Assembly: GCF_019218755.1 (NCBI RefSeq)
Contig: NZ_JAHUWZ010000013.1
Span: 24,774-88,773 of the forward strand
DNA: 64,000 nucleotides
Source: Acidovorax sp. sif1233
Lineage (GTDB): Bacteria; Pseudomonadota; Gammaproteobacteria; Burkholderiales; Burkholderiaceae_C
Direction of reading: 5' to 3'
The position numbers and the translations under genes are program-made. Every line of letters begins with the position of its first letter. Position 1 is the first letter of the stretch. The notes beneath the pieces are model-generated. The model did not search any database. It saw nothing but the letters and a program-made list of their open reading frames with translations, and was not told the origin of the DNA. Below, in pieces: positions 25,820-35,140 of the stretch.

Positions 25820-27162
25820 CAGTCCGCACGCTCCAAGTTCTCATCAACGGCACCCTGGTGGGCACGCTGCGAGATGAAAGCAACATCTGGTCGTTCCAGT
25901 ACGCGGCTACATGGCTGGATAGCCCTGGAGCTTTTCCTCTGGCCCCGTCTCTTCCGCTGGCCACCGATTGGTTGGTAGACGGCGCGTCGTCGCGGCCCGT
26001 GCAGTGGTTCTTTGACAACCTGCTGCCCGAGGAGCTGATGCGCCAGGTGCTGGCCAAAGAGGTGGGGGTGGAATCTGCAGATGCTTTCGGCATGCTGGAG
26101 CGCATGGGCATGGAGTCGGCTGGGGCTCTGGTCCTGCAGGCCGAGGGCGCACCGCAGCCTGAAAAAGGCATGCAGCCGCTCACCTGGAACGACCTGTCTC
26201 TGCGCATCCGCAATCTCCCCAGGGCGTCACTGAACAAGGACGCGCCCAAGCGCATGTCATTGGCCGGAGCCCAGCACAAGATGGTGGTTCTCTTCAACCC
26301 GCAGCGCAAGGAGTTGTGGGAGCCCCTGAAGGGCACTCCATCCACCCACATCCTCAAGCCGAACTCCACGGCCGAGGGCTACCCTCACTCGGTGATCAAC
26401 GAGACGTTCACCATGATGCTGGCTGGGCGCATGGAGCTAGATGTGCCGGAGATCCATCACTTGTACGTGCCGGAGCCAGCATTCATCATCTCGCGATTCG
26501 ACCGCACGCCTGGTCCCGAAGAGCCTGCCCGCGTCCACGCGCTCGACGGCATCCAGATGCTCAATGAGCCCGCCTACAACAAGTACACCAGCGCAACCCT
26601 CCCCAAGCTCAAGGACCTCATCGGCCAGTGCCGCAACAAGGTACGTGCGCGCTTGGATGTGTACCGCTGGATCATCTTCAACACGATGGTGGGGAACTCG
26701 GATTCGCATCTGAAGAACATCTCGTTCTTGGTGGATGCGGATGGCAAGCGCGTGGCGCCCTTCTACGATCTTCTGTGCACAGCGGTGTATCACACGCGCG
26801 CATACAGCGACGGCGATGCAGTGTGGCCCCGTGAAAGGCTATCGTCACCCGTTGTTGGCGCGGAGTTCTTCGAAGACGTGACCTACGACAAGCTCATCGA
26901 GACCGGCATTGAGTTGGGGCTCAACAAAGCGACCGCAACGCGCGAAGTCGGCAAGATTGTGAGCAGGCTGGGAGGTGCCGCAGAAGACATCGCCAACAAG
27001 CTAGAAGGCACCATGCGCGACCCCGCAGGTCCACACGGCACCCCCACCCGCGAGACTATCGGCGCAGAAAGTAGGCTGCTTCGTTCTATCCGCATGATTG
27101 TGATTGCGGACATGCTCAGGTTTGTCCGGTTGCCAGCACCAGCATCGAAGGAGCCCCAGTGA
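25816..27162 (+). CDS. hipA: HipA-like serine/threonine kinase toxin
   Basis: The 448-residue protein is a HipA-family kinase. The active-site region is GNSDSHLKN with Asp296 and Asn301, and the metal-binding Asp318 lies in APFYDLLC. An N-terminal HipA subdomain precedes it (VLINGTLVGTLRDES). E. coli HipA phosphorylates glutamyl-tRNA synthetase to halt growth, with antitoxin HipB neutralising it. The overlap with hipB is a normal operon arrangement. Whether this kinase uses the same target is unknown. The next gene overlaps its stop. Confidence 0.85.
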   Translation: MTVRTLQVLINGTLVGTLRDESNIWSFQYAATWLDSPGAFPLAPSLPLATDWLVDGASSRPVQWFFDNLLPEELMRQVLAKEVGVESADAFGMLERMGMESAGALVLQAEGAPQPEKGMQPLTWNDLSLRIRNLPRASLNKDAPKRMSLAGAQHKMVVLFNPQRKELWEPLKGTPSTHILKPNSTAEGYPHSVINETFTMMLAGRMELDVPEIHHLYVPEPAFIISRFDRTPGPEEPARVHALDGIQMLNEPAYNKYTSATLPKLKDLIGQCRNKVRARLDVYRWIIFNTMVGNSDSHLKNISFLVDADGKRVAPFYDLLCTAVYHTRAYSDGDAVWPRERLSSPVVGAEFFEDVTYDKLIETGIELGLNKATATREVGKIVSRLGGAAEDIANKLEGTMRDPAGPHGTPTRETIGAESRLLRSIRMIVIADMLRFVRLPAPASKEPQ

Positions 27163-27515
27163 TCCAAGCGCTCACCTCAAAAGTCACGGTCCCGAAACCC
27201 AGCCGCCGCAATCCCTTCACGGAAGGGGGACAGGCCGCCACACAGTTCGATCACATGCTCAGGCTCTATGCTGAAAGCCACCGAGACCTTCTGCGCTTGG
27301 GGCCTGTGCGGTGTATGGGAAACAACATGGCCGTGGCCTTCTGGAGGGGCTACGACAGCATCCCGCCGCACACCATTCCCAAGAACACACCCCTTTGGGC
27401 CTGCTATCGGGCGGGGCAGACCCAGCGGCTGCTGGACGATGAGCAGGATCGCTATGTTCCGCCCAGGACCAACTCTATCGTGCAGGTGGAAGCACACGCA
27501 GGAGCCCCCCGTTGA
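27159..27515 (+). CDS. Hypothetical protein
   Basis: The 118-residue protein starts with GTG overlapping the hipA stop, which suggests coupled translation with hipA. It contains FWRGYDSIPPHTIPKNTPLW and CYRAGQTQRLL, with no recognised family. Its linkage to hipBA and to the DUF262 cluster suggests it belongs to the same accessory block. It may be a regulator or accessory factor of either. Confidence 0.5.
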   Translation: MIQALTSKVTVPKPSRRNPFTEGGQAATQFDHMLRLYAESHRDLLRLGPVRCMGNNMAVAFWRGYDSIPPHTIPKNTPLWACYRAGQTQRLLDDEQDRYVPPRTNSIVQVEAHAGAPR

Positions 27516-27850
27516 AGCCCCTGAGAGGTCAGGATGGAGCAAGCGCAGTGAGCGGTGAACAAAAGCCCATGCGCAAGCTTTCCGCCGCTGAGAAGGCCGC
27601 GCTGCAGCTCCTGCAAGAAGAAGGCGGCTCCCTGATCGAGTGGCGCGTGCCTGAGACCACCGAGAAAGAGCCGGTGTTCGGAACCATCGTCCCCGGCATG
27701 CCCGTTTACCAGAAGCTGGAGCGCATGGGCCTGGTGTTTTTCACGGAAGAAGAGCCCTTCGACCTTCCCGGCGACCCCTTGGACGGTTTTCAATTCTCCT
27801 GCGAGATCTACATCACGGATGCGGGCAAGGCGCTGGTGCGGCGCAGTTGA
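27512..27850 (+). CDS. Hypothetical protein
   Basis: Up to 112 residues. The first possible start, TTG 27512, overlaps the preceding stop. GTG 27548 (with GGAG upstream) and ATG 27569 are alternatives. The core (KLSAAEKAALQLLQEEGGSL, then PVYQKLERMGLVFFTEE) looks like a small winged helix. No family is recognised. It is separated from the DUF262 gene by a palindromic AT-rich region. Confidence 0.5.
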   Translation: MKPLRGQDGASAVSGEQKPMRKLSAAEKAALQLLQEEGGSLIEWRVPETTEKEPVFGTIVPGMPVYQKLERMGLVFFTEEEPFDLPGDPLDGFQFSCEIYITDAGKALVRRS

Positions 27851-27882
27851 GAAAAGTCGTAATTGCATTAGTTGTCTATTGC

Positions 27883-27900
27883 ATTGCAATTAATTGCAAT
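27883..27900. promoter_or_regulatory. 18-bp palindrome before the DUF262 gene
   Basis: ATTGCAATTAATTGCAAT is a perfect 18-bp palindrome. Further AATTGCA half-sites lie at 27861 and 27905, the last just before ATG 27915. It is a good candidate operator controlling 27915-33970. Similar AATTGCA half-sites occur before the ParM gene. Confidence 0.5.
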
Positions 27901-27914
27901 TGATAATTGCATCT

Positions 27915-28832
27915 ATGCAATTCGATGCAAAAAAGCCCTCATACCTGAGCGATTCCTACTGGGCCCGCTTGTCGCAGGCGGACCAGGCGCTCCATCTGCT
28001 GGTCAACCCCATGCCAGAGGCGGCATACACGGTGGATTGGCCCCTCAACATGCTGGAAAAGTCCCTTGCCAGCGCCCGAGAGGGGGTGGAAGGGTTGGGG
28101 GGCTCGTTCGAGTTGAATCCCGACTTTCAGCGCGGCCACGTTTGGACCGATTCCCAGCGGACGGCCTACGCCGAAGCCTTCATCCGCAAGGCTGTCACCG
28201 GGCGCATCCTGTTCAACTGCCCAGGTTGGTCGAAAGCCTACCTTGAGGGTGACATCCCGCAGCAAACATTCCAGTGCGTAGATGGGCTCCAAAGGCTGAC
28301 CACCATGCGCATGTTCCTGGCCGGTGAGGTTCAGGTGTTCGGAGGCCTGCGCGCAGCCGATCTCAAAGGTTCACCCTTTGACCCGACCCGGATGGGCTAT
28401 CAACTGCAGATCGGCATCTACGAGTTCAGCCAACGTCAGGAGCTGCTGGACTTTTACCTGCGGTTGAACGAAGGGGGCACTCCTCATTCTCCCGAGGAGC
28501 TGGACCGCGTGCGCCGACTGCTGGAAGAAGCGCGCAGCCAAAGCGCTCGGCAGAAGGAGACGCCAGCTTCTACCGAAGCACCTCAGGCCTCACACAACGA
28601 GAACGACTGGGTGAGCGTGTCACCCCATGAAATGAAATCCGCTGGTCTCGACCAGGTTCTCAGCGCTCTGCGGGCTGGGGGCTCCCTGACCGAACTGCAA
28701 ACCAGCTTCTACAGCGGTGGCTACAGCTACACCCACGTCCTCACGACAAAGCGCGGAGCCCAGTACCGCGTGAGCAAGCAGGTGCTGCGGGGTGTGCCTG
28801 CAGCCGCCGTGTCTGGCGGCGCACAGCCCTGA
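27915..28832 (+). CDS. DUF262-domain protein (GmrSD N-terminal type)
   Basis: The 305-residue protein carries the DUF262 motifs: PDFQRGHVW at 69-77, DGLQR at 123-127, and LNEGGTPHS at 184-192. In GmrSD and related defence systems this ParB/Srx-like domain binds nucleotide and powers the attached nuclease. Here the domain stands alone, and the C-terminal 110 residues are unrecognised. The ATPase gene begins 49 bases downstream. Function in defence is inferred from relatives and context. Confidence 0.7.
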   Translation: MQFDAKKPSYLSDSYWARLSQADQALHLLVNPMPEAAYTVDWPLNMLEKSLASAREGVEGLGGSFELNPDFQRGHVWTDSQRTAYAEAFIRKAVTGRILFNCPGWSKAYLEGDIPQQTFQCVDGLQRLTTMRMFLAGEVQVFGGLRAADLKGSPFDPTRMGYQLQIGIYEFSQRQELLDFYLRLNEGGTPHSPEELDRVRRLLEEARSQSARQKETPASTEAPQASHNENDWVSVSPHEMKSAGLDQVLSALRAGGSLTELQTSFYSGGYSYTHVLTTKRGAQYRVSKQVLRGVPAAAVSGGAQP

Positions 28833-28881
28833 ACGATCCAACCCTTACCGTCTGCCGACCGCCCCCCGTTTTGGAGCATCC

Positions 28882-30492
28882 ATGTCCCTGACCGTCAGCC
28901 CTGACCTCATCGCATTCACCAAGTCCCCTGCGTTTGAGTCCTATCGCCAAGATGCGGACAGAGCCAACCGCGATCAGGTGATCGACACCGCGAAGTTGAA
29001 CGACGAGGGCATGAGCGACCTGATCAATGCCGCCCAGGCTGTGCAAGACAACAAGACCGCCCGCGCCCTGGAGTCCATCCTGCTGGCCAGGGCTGGCAAG
29101 TTCGACAAGCCGGTACCGAATTTCAAGGCCTTTCAGGCGGTGCTGCTGGAGTTCATCAAGTCAGATCTGATCGACGGATGGATTTACGTGACGGGGCCCG
29201 ATGGGAAGCTGTATCCCCAGCTCGTTACGGATGTCACCTTTGACAGCGGGCAGGACTACCGGCGCAACGGGACACCAATGGTGCTTATTGAGACCGCCAG
29301 CTATGGTTTCAGCCGCGACGGCAACTACAAGCCCACGTTCGGTGTGTTCACGCGCCGGCATGGGTTCCATCCCCAGATCGTTGCCAAGCGCCGTGTCGCG
29401 GACATATTGGCCGAGCAGGGCATCTACAAGGAAACGCCAGCACTGAAGGCGGCGCACCAGGAGAGCCTGAATCGGCACTACGGGGGCATTCAGAGCGCCT
29501 TCGCGCAGCAATTTCGGATCAAGGGAAAAGCCTTCCACTCGGAGTCCCGTGACGGCAATGACGGCGATGACCTGACGGGGCGCCGCGTGATCCACGACCT
29601 CGACTCCGGGGACTATGAAGCCGTGGGGCGCCATACCGACTCAGCACTGTTCAATGCAGAGGATGGTGTTGGCCAAGTGCCCGAGCATCCCGTTGTCAGG
29701 GTGTTTGACCTGAGCAGCCACGGGTTCTACTGGGTTCACGCGGACAACATGGAGCCCTACGCCTACGACGAATCGTTGCGCCACAAACTGGTCCTGCCTG
29801 AAACCCACCGGGATCTTCTGGACGTGCTCACCACGGACCTCGATGCGTTCGTGAACGACATCATCGAAGCCAAGAGCGCCACCAACGTCATCTTGTGCAA
29901 GGGGGTGGCTGGGGTCGGCAAGACGCTGACGGCCGAGGTGTACGCCGAGCTGATCAAGCGGCCTCTGTACGCGATGCACGCGGGCACCTTGGGCACCACA
30001 GCCGAGGAGATCGAGAAGAACCTCAAGATGGTCTTCGACCGCGCCACGCGCTGGGATTGCGTGCTGCTGCTCGATGAGGCGGATGTTTTCGTGGTCAAGC
30101 GTGGCGACAGCATCGAGCAGAACGCCATCGTGGCCGTGTTCCTGCGGGTGCTGGAGTACACCAAGGCGCTCATGTTCATGACCAGCAACCGAGCGAGCGA
30201 CATTGACGAGGCCATCATTTCCCGGTGCGCGGCCATCATCGAATACACCGTTCCGGGAGCCCAAGATGCTGCGGCAATCTGGAAGGTGATGGGAGCCCAG
30301 TTCAAAGCGGAGTTGTCCCCCGAGTTGATTGAGCAGCTGGTGGACCTGTTCCCCGGTATCGCCCCGCGCGACATCAAGATGCTGCTGCGGCTGGCGCTGC
30401 GCGTCTCGAAATCCCACGATGAGCCCCTCGATGTGGCCACTTTCCGCCGCTGCGCAATGTTCCGTGCCATCACCATCAAAGCCGACGCCTGA
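28882..30492 (+). CDS. AAA+ ATPase with large N-terminal region
   Basis: The 536-residue protein has a C-terminal AAA+ domain: Walker A GVAGVGKT around Lys347, and Walker B LLLDEAD with Asp398 and Glu399. An arginine-finger region follows (AIISRCAAIIEY). The first 300 residues include a distinctive region, DGWIYVTGPDGKLYPQLVTD. The next gene starts one base after its stop. Such ATPases often remodel a partner protein or DNA, and the 1158-residue product of the next gene is the obvious candidate. Confidence 0.75.
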   Translation: MSLTVSPDLIAFTKSPAFESYRQDADRANRDQVIDTAKLNDEGMSDLINAAQAVQDNKTARALESILLARAGKFDKPVPNFKAFQAVLLEFIKSDLIDGWIYVTGPDGKLYPQLVTDVTFDSGQDYRRNGTPMVLIETASYGFSRDGNYKPTFGVFTRRHGFHPQIVAKRRVADILAEQGIYKETPALKAAHQESLNRHYGGIQSAFAQQFRIKGKAFHSESRDGNDGDDLTGRRVIHDLDSGDYEAVGRHTDSALFNAEDGVGQVPEHPVVRVFDLSSHGFYWVHADNMEPYAYDESLRHKLVLPETHRDLLDVLTTDLDAFVNDIIEAKSATNVILCKGVAGVGKTLTAEVYAELIKRPLYAMHAGTLGTTAEEIEKNLKMVFDRATRWDCVLLLDEADVFVVKRGDSIEQNAIVAVFLRVLEYTKALMFMTSNRASDIDEAIISRCAAIIEYTVPGAQDAAAIWKVMGAQFKAELSPELIEQLVDLFPGIAPRDIKMLLRLALRVSKSHDEPLDVATFRRCAMFRAITIKADA

Positions 30493-30493
30493 G

Positions 30494-33400
30494 ATGACCC
30501 ACCACCCCCTGGCCCATTCCGACGCTGAAATCCACTCTCTCGCGCGGTTCCAGACCCTGCAGGCGGGCCAGTATTGGCGTGCCTTGGAAAACGTGCCAGA
30601 GGAGGGCATCGACGCGGGCATGGTCCTGCTGATCCAGTCCCTCCGCGTGGTGGACGACAAGCCCCACACGGTGGTGCTGCGGCCCCACCCCCTGAAGTTC
30701 GGCCAATCCGTCTATCTGGAGATTCCAAAAAAGGGGGGTGGCACGCGACGGACATGGTTCCAGTACGACGAGCACCGTTTTTTGCTGGACGACTTCCTGG
30801 CCCGTTTTGAGTTCGAACCCGACCACCAGAAAATCCGAAATGCCGAGGTGCAGGCGGTCCAATCCCGCATCAGCGAACTGCAAAACGAGCTGGTGCAGGG
30901 CCAGAGCAATCCGGCCCTGATCGCCGCCCTGGTGCACGAAAAAGCGGCCGAGAAATCAGCCAAGCAGGCAGACGCTGCCGCCGAGGCTGATGAACAAGAC
31001 CGCACTGAGCCCCCATCTGAGGTAGAGCCCCGAAATGTTCCGGTGCCGGTGGCGCCGCCCGTGGATGCCGCCGAGGTGGTGGACATGGCCACGGGGACTG
31101 TAGCCCAAGCGATTGAGGGTGGACTGTCACCGGAGAAGATGGCCGCGCTGCGCGCAGCCGCGAACCGCCAGCATGAGATTGCCACCGTGCGGGCCCAATG
31201 GATCGAAGGCAAGACGCAAGAGATTGCGGGCGCCATCCAGCAGCTCACACCCTTTTACAGCGAGCAGGCCGCAGCCGCCCTGGCCCAGACCGAGGACGTG
31301 CGTGCCTTCGTGTCTGATCTCCTGAAGGGGATTGAGTCCTTGGACCTGTACCTTGGCAAGGATGTGGAGGTGCAGACCGTGCGGGAAGGGAAGGGGGCTC
31401 CCCGCGATGTGCCTTTGACCTTCGTGCAGCGGAAATTGCTGGTTGATGAGGAGCTGGCCGTCTGGGCGGATGTGGACGAGCGGTTCGACCACGCCAGCGA
31501 CGATCAGTTTTTAGAGGCGCTGCGCATGCATGACGGCCTGGTGGAGCAGATCTTCCCCACAGAGCGATGCGTGCTGGTGATGGCGACCACCCGCCGCTAC
31601 ATCGACTACGGGGACCCTTGGGCGAACATGGCCCGCAACGGCCAAAACAAGGTGGTGTACCTTCTGGTGCGCGACGGCATGAACATCCACCGGGTTTACT
31701 CCTCTGTGGAGTCCCACCTGGGCACCGACAGGCTGTTCCCGACGAAGAATGACCAAGAAGAGATTTTTCGGGGGCTCGATGGCACGCGCATCAAGTTCGA
31801 AGACGTGGCCTACACGGACCATCTTCGCAAGCACGAGCGATTCGCGCTGCACTTCAAGCGGTTTCTGCTGCTGGCCTGCGGCCTCGATCACCGGCTCAAG
31901 CTGTTCGGCGACTTCTACGATGGGCCCGCGTCCCTGCATTTCGTGTCGATGGATTTCCAAGAGCGGTACTGCCGGTTCCTGCACGACGACGACGCCAGCA
32001 CGATGATTGCAGGCGGGCCGAAGCGTCCGGGATTTGAGGAATGGCTCACGGCCATGAATGGCTACCTGCGTTCCGGCTCACGGGTGCTGTGCAACTGGTA
32101 CAGCCTGATGAATTCGCAGACTGCACCTGGGGCCTGCAAGGTGTACCACGGGCATAGCGGCAATGGCGTGGAGTTCACGTCCAAGCCGCTGGCTCGGGTC
32201 GAATGGGCGGTTGTCTACCGCGACGGCGACCAGCTGTGCGTGGATGTACGGGTGCAGAAAGACACGTTCCGCAGCGACCGCAAGTTCAACTGCAAGGTGT
32301 CCTTGCTCAAGCTGAATCGCTCCGACTGGAGGGGCGAAGAGGTTCCCTACCTGGTGCTGGATGCGGTGGACCCGGAGGATCTGCGCTGGTACATCCAGCA
32401 CCGGGGAACGCGCCAGAGGCACCTGGAATACATCCGGTTTTTCAAACGGGCACTGAAGCTCATCGAGAGCGACCGTGCGGCCGAGGCTGGCGCGCGTGCT
32501 CAGTTGCTGCAGGCCCTGCACGAGGGCGGTGTCGGGGAGATTGCTGACCGACCCAAGCTGGTGGATCGCGCTGTGATCGCCTGGAGGGCCGTGAACCGGG
32601 GCCAGCCGCTCCCTCAGTTCGACGGGGCGAGCCCCGCCGATGCCAAGGCCTGGAAATCACTGCTGGACCAGATGTTCGTGATGGCGGGCGACGGGTTGGA
32701 GGACACGCGTAAAGCCGACGCCGAGGCATTGGCCCGGAAGCTTGGGTATGAGCCCTTGCGCCTGGTGCTCACTGGCGATGCGAAGTACATGCTGTACGCC
32801 ACACCCAAGGAGGATGAGTGCGACAACCGGCTGGAGCCCCATGCATGGGTTCACCGGATCACCATGGCGCGGGACAAGGCGGGGTTTTCCGAAGTACGCC
32901 GCCGCTGGGAGGTCCTACCCGAGCGCGATGCCTCGGTGACGGTCTTGGCTCAGTGGCCCGATCCTCAGGGGTGGACGGCGCGGCGCAGCAGGTTTGCCAG
33001 TGTCGGTCGCAAGGCCAGCCTCTTCGCTGTGGTGGAGGGGTGGCAAGAGCAGCTCGCCACCTTCACCGCACCGATGGAAGAGACCACCTTCGCCCGCGTC
33101 CTTGCGGATTGGCGACGTTCACGCGAGGCCATGAAAAGCGGGGGCTACGTGCGTGAAATGCATCTGGCCATCCCGATTGCCGTTGCGTTGCTGGATGGCC
33201 AACTGTGGTATCTCTGTGTGGGGTCCACCCAGCCCCAGGTGCTGATTGCGCGCCAGGCCCCGAGCCCGAAGGCTGTGGAGGACTTCAAGGCCATCTTTGT
33301 ACGGGACTACATGGACAAGGGCAGGGCACGGGCGATCTTCGCAGGGAATCCTGATCGCCGGAGCTGGGGGCTCAGCGCGGTGCCTGCAGCCGAGTACCTC

Positions 33401-33970
33401 GACCATGGGGGTGTGTTCGTCCACGACGACATGGGCGTTTACATCGAAAACCTCCCCGGCCAGTCAACCAGCCCCCTGCTGGGGGATTGGTTCGCAGCCT
33501 GGCGCACGCGGTATCCCAAGGTGTTGCTCTGGGCGGCTTCGGGGGTGCTGGATGCCGATGGGCGGCTGGCCCTTGATCCGGTTCTGTCCATATCCCTGCC
33601 TGAGGACTACCAGCCGGTGCGGGTGCGGGAAATCACCTTGAGGCCCAACGACGACCCGGACAAAACCCCGGAATACGGCCACTGGTTCGACATTTCCCCA
33701 CTGTCGGATGCCGGCGCTGAAGGATCTGGCCGCGTGGGTGCCTTTGGAGGGGACGGAGTGGTGGATAAGCTTGCCAAGGGGGCTCTGGCTCGGGCCGGGA
33801 GGTCATGTGGCTGGTCCAGCACCTCGTGGGATGCGGCGAGCCCCTCAAAGGCCATTGCCAAGCTCCAGCGGGAGCATCCACGCCTGGTGGCTGCGGTCGA
33901 TCTGCCAGATGCTCCCCAGCCGCCTGAAGGCTATGTGCGTTGGTATGTCGTGCAGGATGTTCAGTCTTAA
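30494..33970 (+). CDS. 1158-aa protein of unknown function
   Basis: I recognise no family. The first 150 residues precede an acidic, Ala/Pro-rich linker at about 155-210, after which the protein is mixed alpha/beta with many Trp and Arg. No nuclease, methylase or helicase motif is apparent to me. Its start is one base after the AAA+ gene stop, so the two are almost certainly cotranscribed and probably function together. Its size and context suggest an effector or scaffold. Confidence 0.65.
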   Translation: MTHHPLAHSDAEIHSLARFQTLQAGQYWRALENVPEEGIDAGMVLLIQSLRVVDDKPHTVVLRPHPLKFGQSVYLEIPKKGGGTRRTWFQYDEHRFLLDDFLARFEFEPDHQKIRNAEVQAVQSRISELQNELVQGQSNPALIAALVHEKAAEKSAKQADAAAEADEQDRTEPPSEVEPRNVPVPVAPPVDAAEVVDMATGTVAQAIEGGLSPEKMAALRAAANRQHEIATVRAQWIEGKTQEIAGAIQQLTPFYSEQAAAALAQTEDVRAFVSDLLKGIESLDLYLGKDVEVQTVREGKGAPRDVPLTFVQRKLLVDEELAVWADVDERFDHASDDQFLEALRMHDGLVEQIFPTERCVLVMATTRRYIDYGDPWANMARNGQNKVVYLLVRDGMNIHRVYSSVESHLGTDRLFPTKNDQEEIFRGLDGTRIKFEDVAYTDHLRKHERFALHFKRFLLLACGLDHRLKLFGDFYDGPASLHFVSMDFQERYCRFLHDDDASTMIAGGPKRPGFEEWLTAMNGYLRSGSRVLCNWYSLMNSQTAPGACKVYHGHSGNGVEFTSKPLARVEWAVVYRDGDQLCVDVRVQKDTFRSDRKFNCKVSLLKLNRSDWRGEEVPYLVLDAVDPEDLRWYIQHRGTRQRHLEYIRFFKRALKLIESDRAAEAGARAQLLQALHEGGVGEIADRPKLVDRAVIAWRAVNRGQPLPQFDGASPADAKAWKSLLDQMFVMAGDGLEDTRKADAEALARKLGYEPLRLVLTGDAKYMLYATPKEDECDNRLEPHAWVHRITMARDKAGFSEVRRRWEVLPERDASVTVLAQWPDPQGWTARRSRFASVGRKASLFAVVEGWQEQLATFTAPMEETTFARVLADWRRSREAMKSGGYVREMHLAIPIAVALLDGQLWYLCVGSTQPQVLIARQAPSPKAVEDFKAIFVRDYMDKGRARAIFAGNPDRRSWGLSAVPAAEYLDHGGVFVHDDMGVYIENLPGQSTSPLLGDWFAAWRTRYPKVLLWAASGVLDADGRLALDPVLSISLPEDYQPVRVREITLRPNDDPDKTPEYGHWFDISPLSDAGAEGSGRVGAFGGDGVVDKLAKGALARAGRSCGWSSTSWDAASPSKAIAKLQREHPRLVAAVDLPDAPQPPEGYVRWYVVQDVQS

Positions 33971-34118
33971 TTTGATTTGTCCCGAGGCGGGATTAATGGA
34001 TGTTCAAAGCTGGGGTATCCTGTCAATTTTCTTATCATCCTGGCGACCGGCACGACGCACGCATTAATGAATTGGTTCATCCTTCGCAGTATTGCGTATT
34101 GGTTTCAGAGGGGTAGTA

Positions 34119-34835
34119 ATGGGAGTTTATGACGAAGACCGACCACCAATTCCTGCTCCACTCAGGAGAGAAATTGAGGTTGAAGCGGGGCACAAGTGCT
34201 CAATAACATTCTGTATTGAGCATACCTATCTCGAAATCCATCATATCAATCGAAATCGGCAAGATAACCGAAAACAGAACATGATATTGCTATGTGACAA
34301 GCATCACAAAATGGCCCATGCAGGGGTCATCGATGAAAAAGCATGTCGCATGTACAAAGAACAACTTCAAAGAATTCCTGGAGATACAACCTTTGTGAGA
34401 GGGGTAGAGGGTGACCGAGTACGCACCTTCCTGTCCTCAATTGAGAGGGTTCTTTCCTACGATGATTGCGGGGAGCGGGCGTGGGTCGGTGATCAAACCG
34501 GTTATTGGTTTGAGCAAGAGGTCTACTTGAATTTGCAACGCTTCTTTGCCAATATCTTTCACTATGAACAGCAACTTAGGTCCTATGATCCTATTGCGAG
34601 AAGCATCCAAGATGAGATAGTCATTCTATTGCGACGCCTTTTGGACATCAGAAATAATGGCAATTATGTTTATCATGGCGGGTACGCCGCGAGATTCGTG
34701 CCATCGTGCCCTAAAGAGTCGCCAGATTTCAATAATCAGATTGATGCGCAGAGAAAAATTGTTGTTGATATCCTGCTGCAACTGCAACGCCTGACTACCG
34801 AGTTGAGTGATTATGTTGGGAATAGGCCCAGTTAG
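34119..34835 (+). CDS. HNH endonuclease-domain protein
   Basis: The 238-residue protein begins with an HNH/Cys-cluster domain: Cys27 and Cys32, then His41-His42 in YLEIHHINRN, Asn54, Cys59 and His62-His63 in LLCDKHHKMAH. The cysteines would bind a structural zinc and the histidines the catalytic metal. The remaining 160 residues are helical and unrecognised, possibly for targeting. ATG 34119 follows AGAGGGG. The gene is more AT-rich than its neighbours, pointing to separate acquisition. It overlaps the opposing gene by four bases. Confidence 0.7.
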   Translation: MGVYDEDRPPIPAPLRREIEVEAGHKCSITFCIEHTYLEIHHINRNRQDNRKQNMILLCDKHHKMAHAGVIDEKACRMYKEQLQRIPGDTTFVRGVEGDRVRTFLSSIERVLSYDDCGERAWVGDQTGYWFEQEVYLNLQRFFANIFHYEQQLRSYDPIARSIQDEIVILLRRLLDIRNNGNYVYHGGYAARFVPSCPKESPDFNNQIDAQRKIVVDILLQLQRLTTELSDYVGNRPS

Positions 34836-35122
34836 CGTCCGAGCTTGACCATCTTCTCGGCCACCATGAGTGCCCACTTGGAGCCGTAGTCCACTGACCC
34901 TCGCGCGATGCGCTCTGCCGCAGCAACATCTTCCATCGAGGGTGAAACTAAACCATGCATAGCTGCATAGCTGCACGCAGCCCGGTGGACGGCTTCCAGC
35001 TCAAGCCTGATCCATTCCTCCACATCGCGGCCCTTGCGGTGCAGCGCTTCCTCCTGGAAGGCGTCATAGAGCACGCTGGCCGGGGCCTGTCGGGGGCGGA
35101 AAAAATCGTATTCGATGCTCAT
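34832..35122 (-). CDS. Small hypothetical protein
   Basis: The 96-residue, mostly helical protein starts MSIEYDFFRPRQAPASVLYD. It lies 18 bases downstream of the HEPN-like gene on the same strand, so the two probably form an operon. No family is recognised. If the larger neighbour is a HEPN toxin, this could be its partner, but no nucleotidyltransferase motif is present. Confidence 0.5.
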   Translation of the reverse strand: MSIEYDFFRPRQAPASVLYDAFQEEALHRKGRDVEEWIRLELEAVHRAACSYAAMHGLVSPSMEDVAAAERIARGSVDYGSKWALMVAEKMVKLGR

Positions 35123-35140
35123 CCTGGTATGTCTGGTGGG

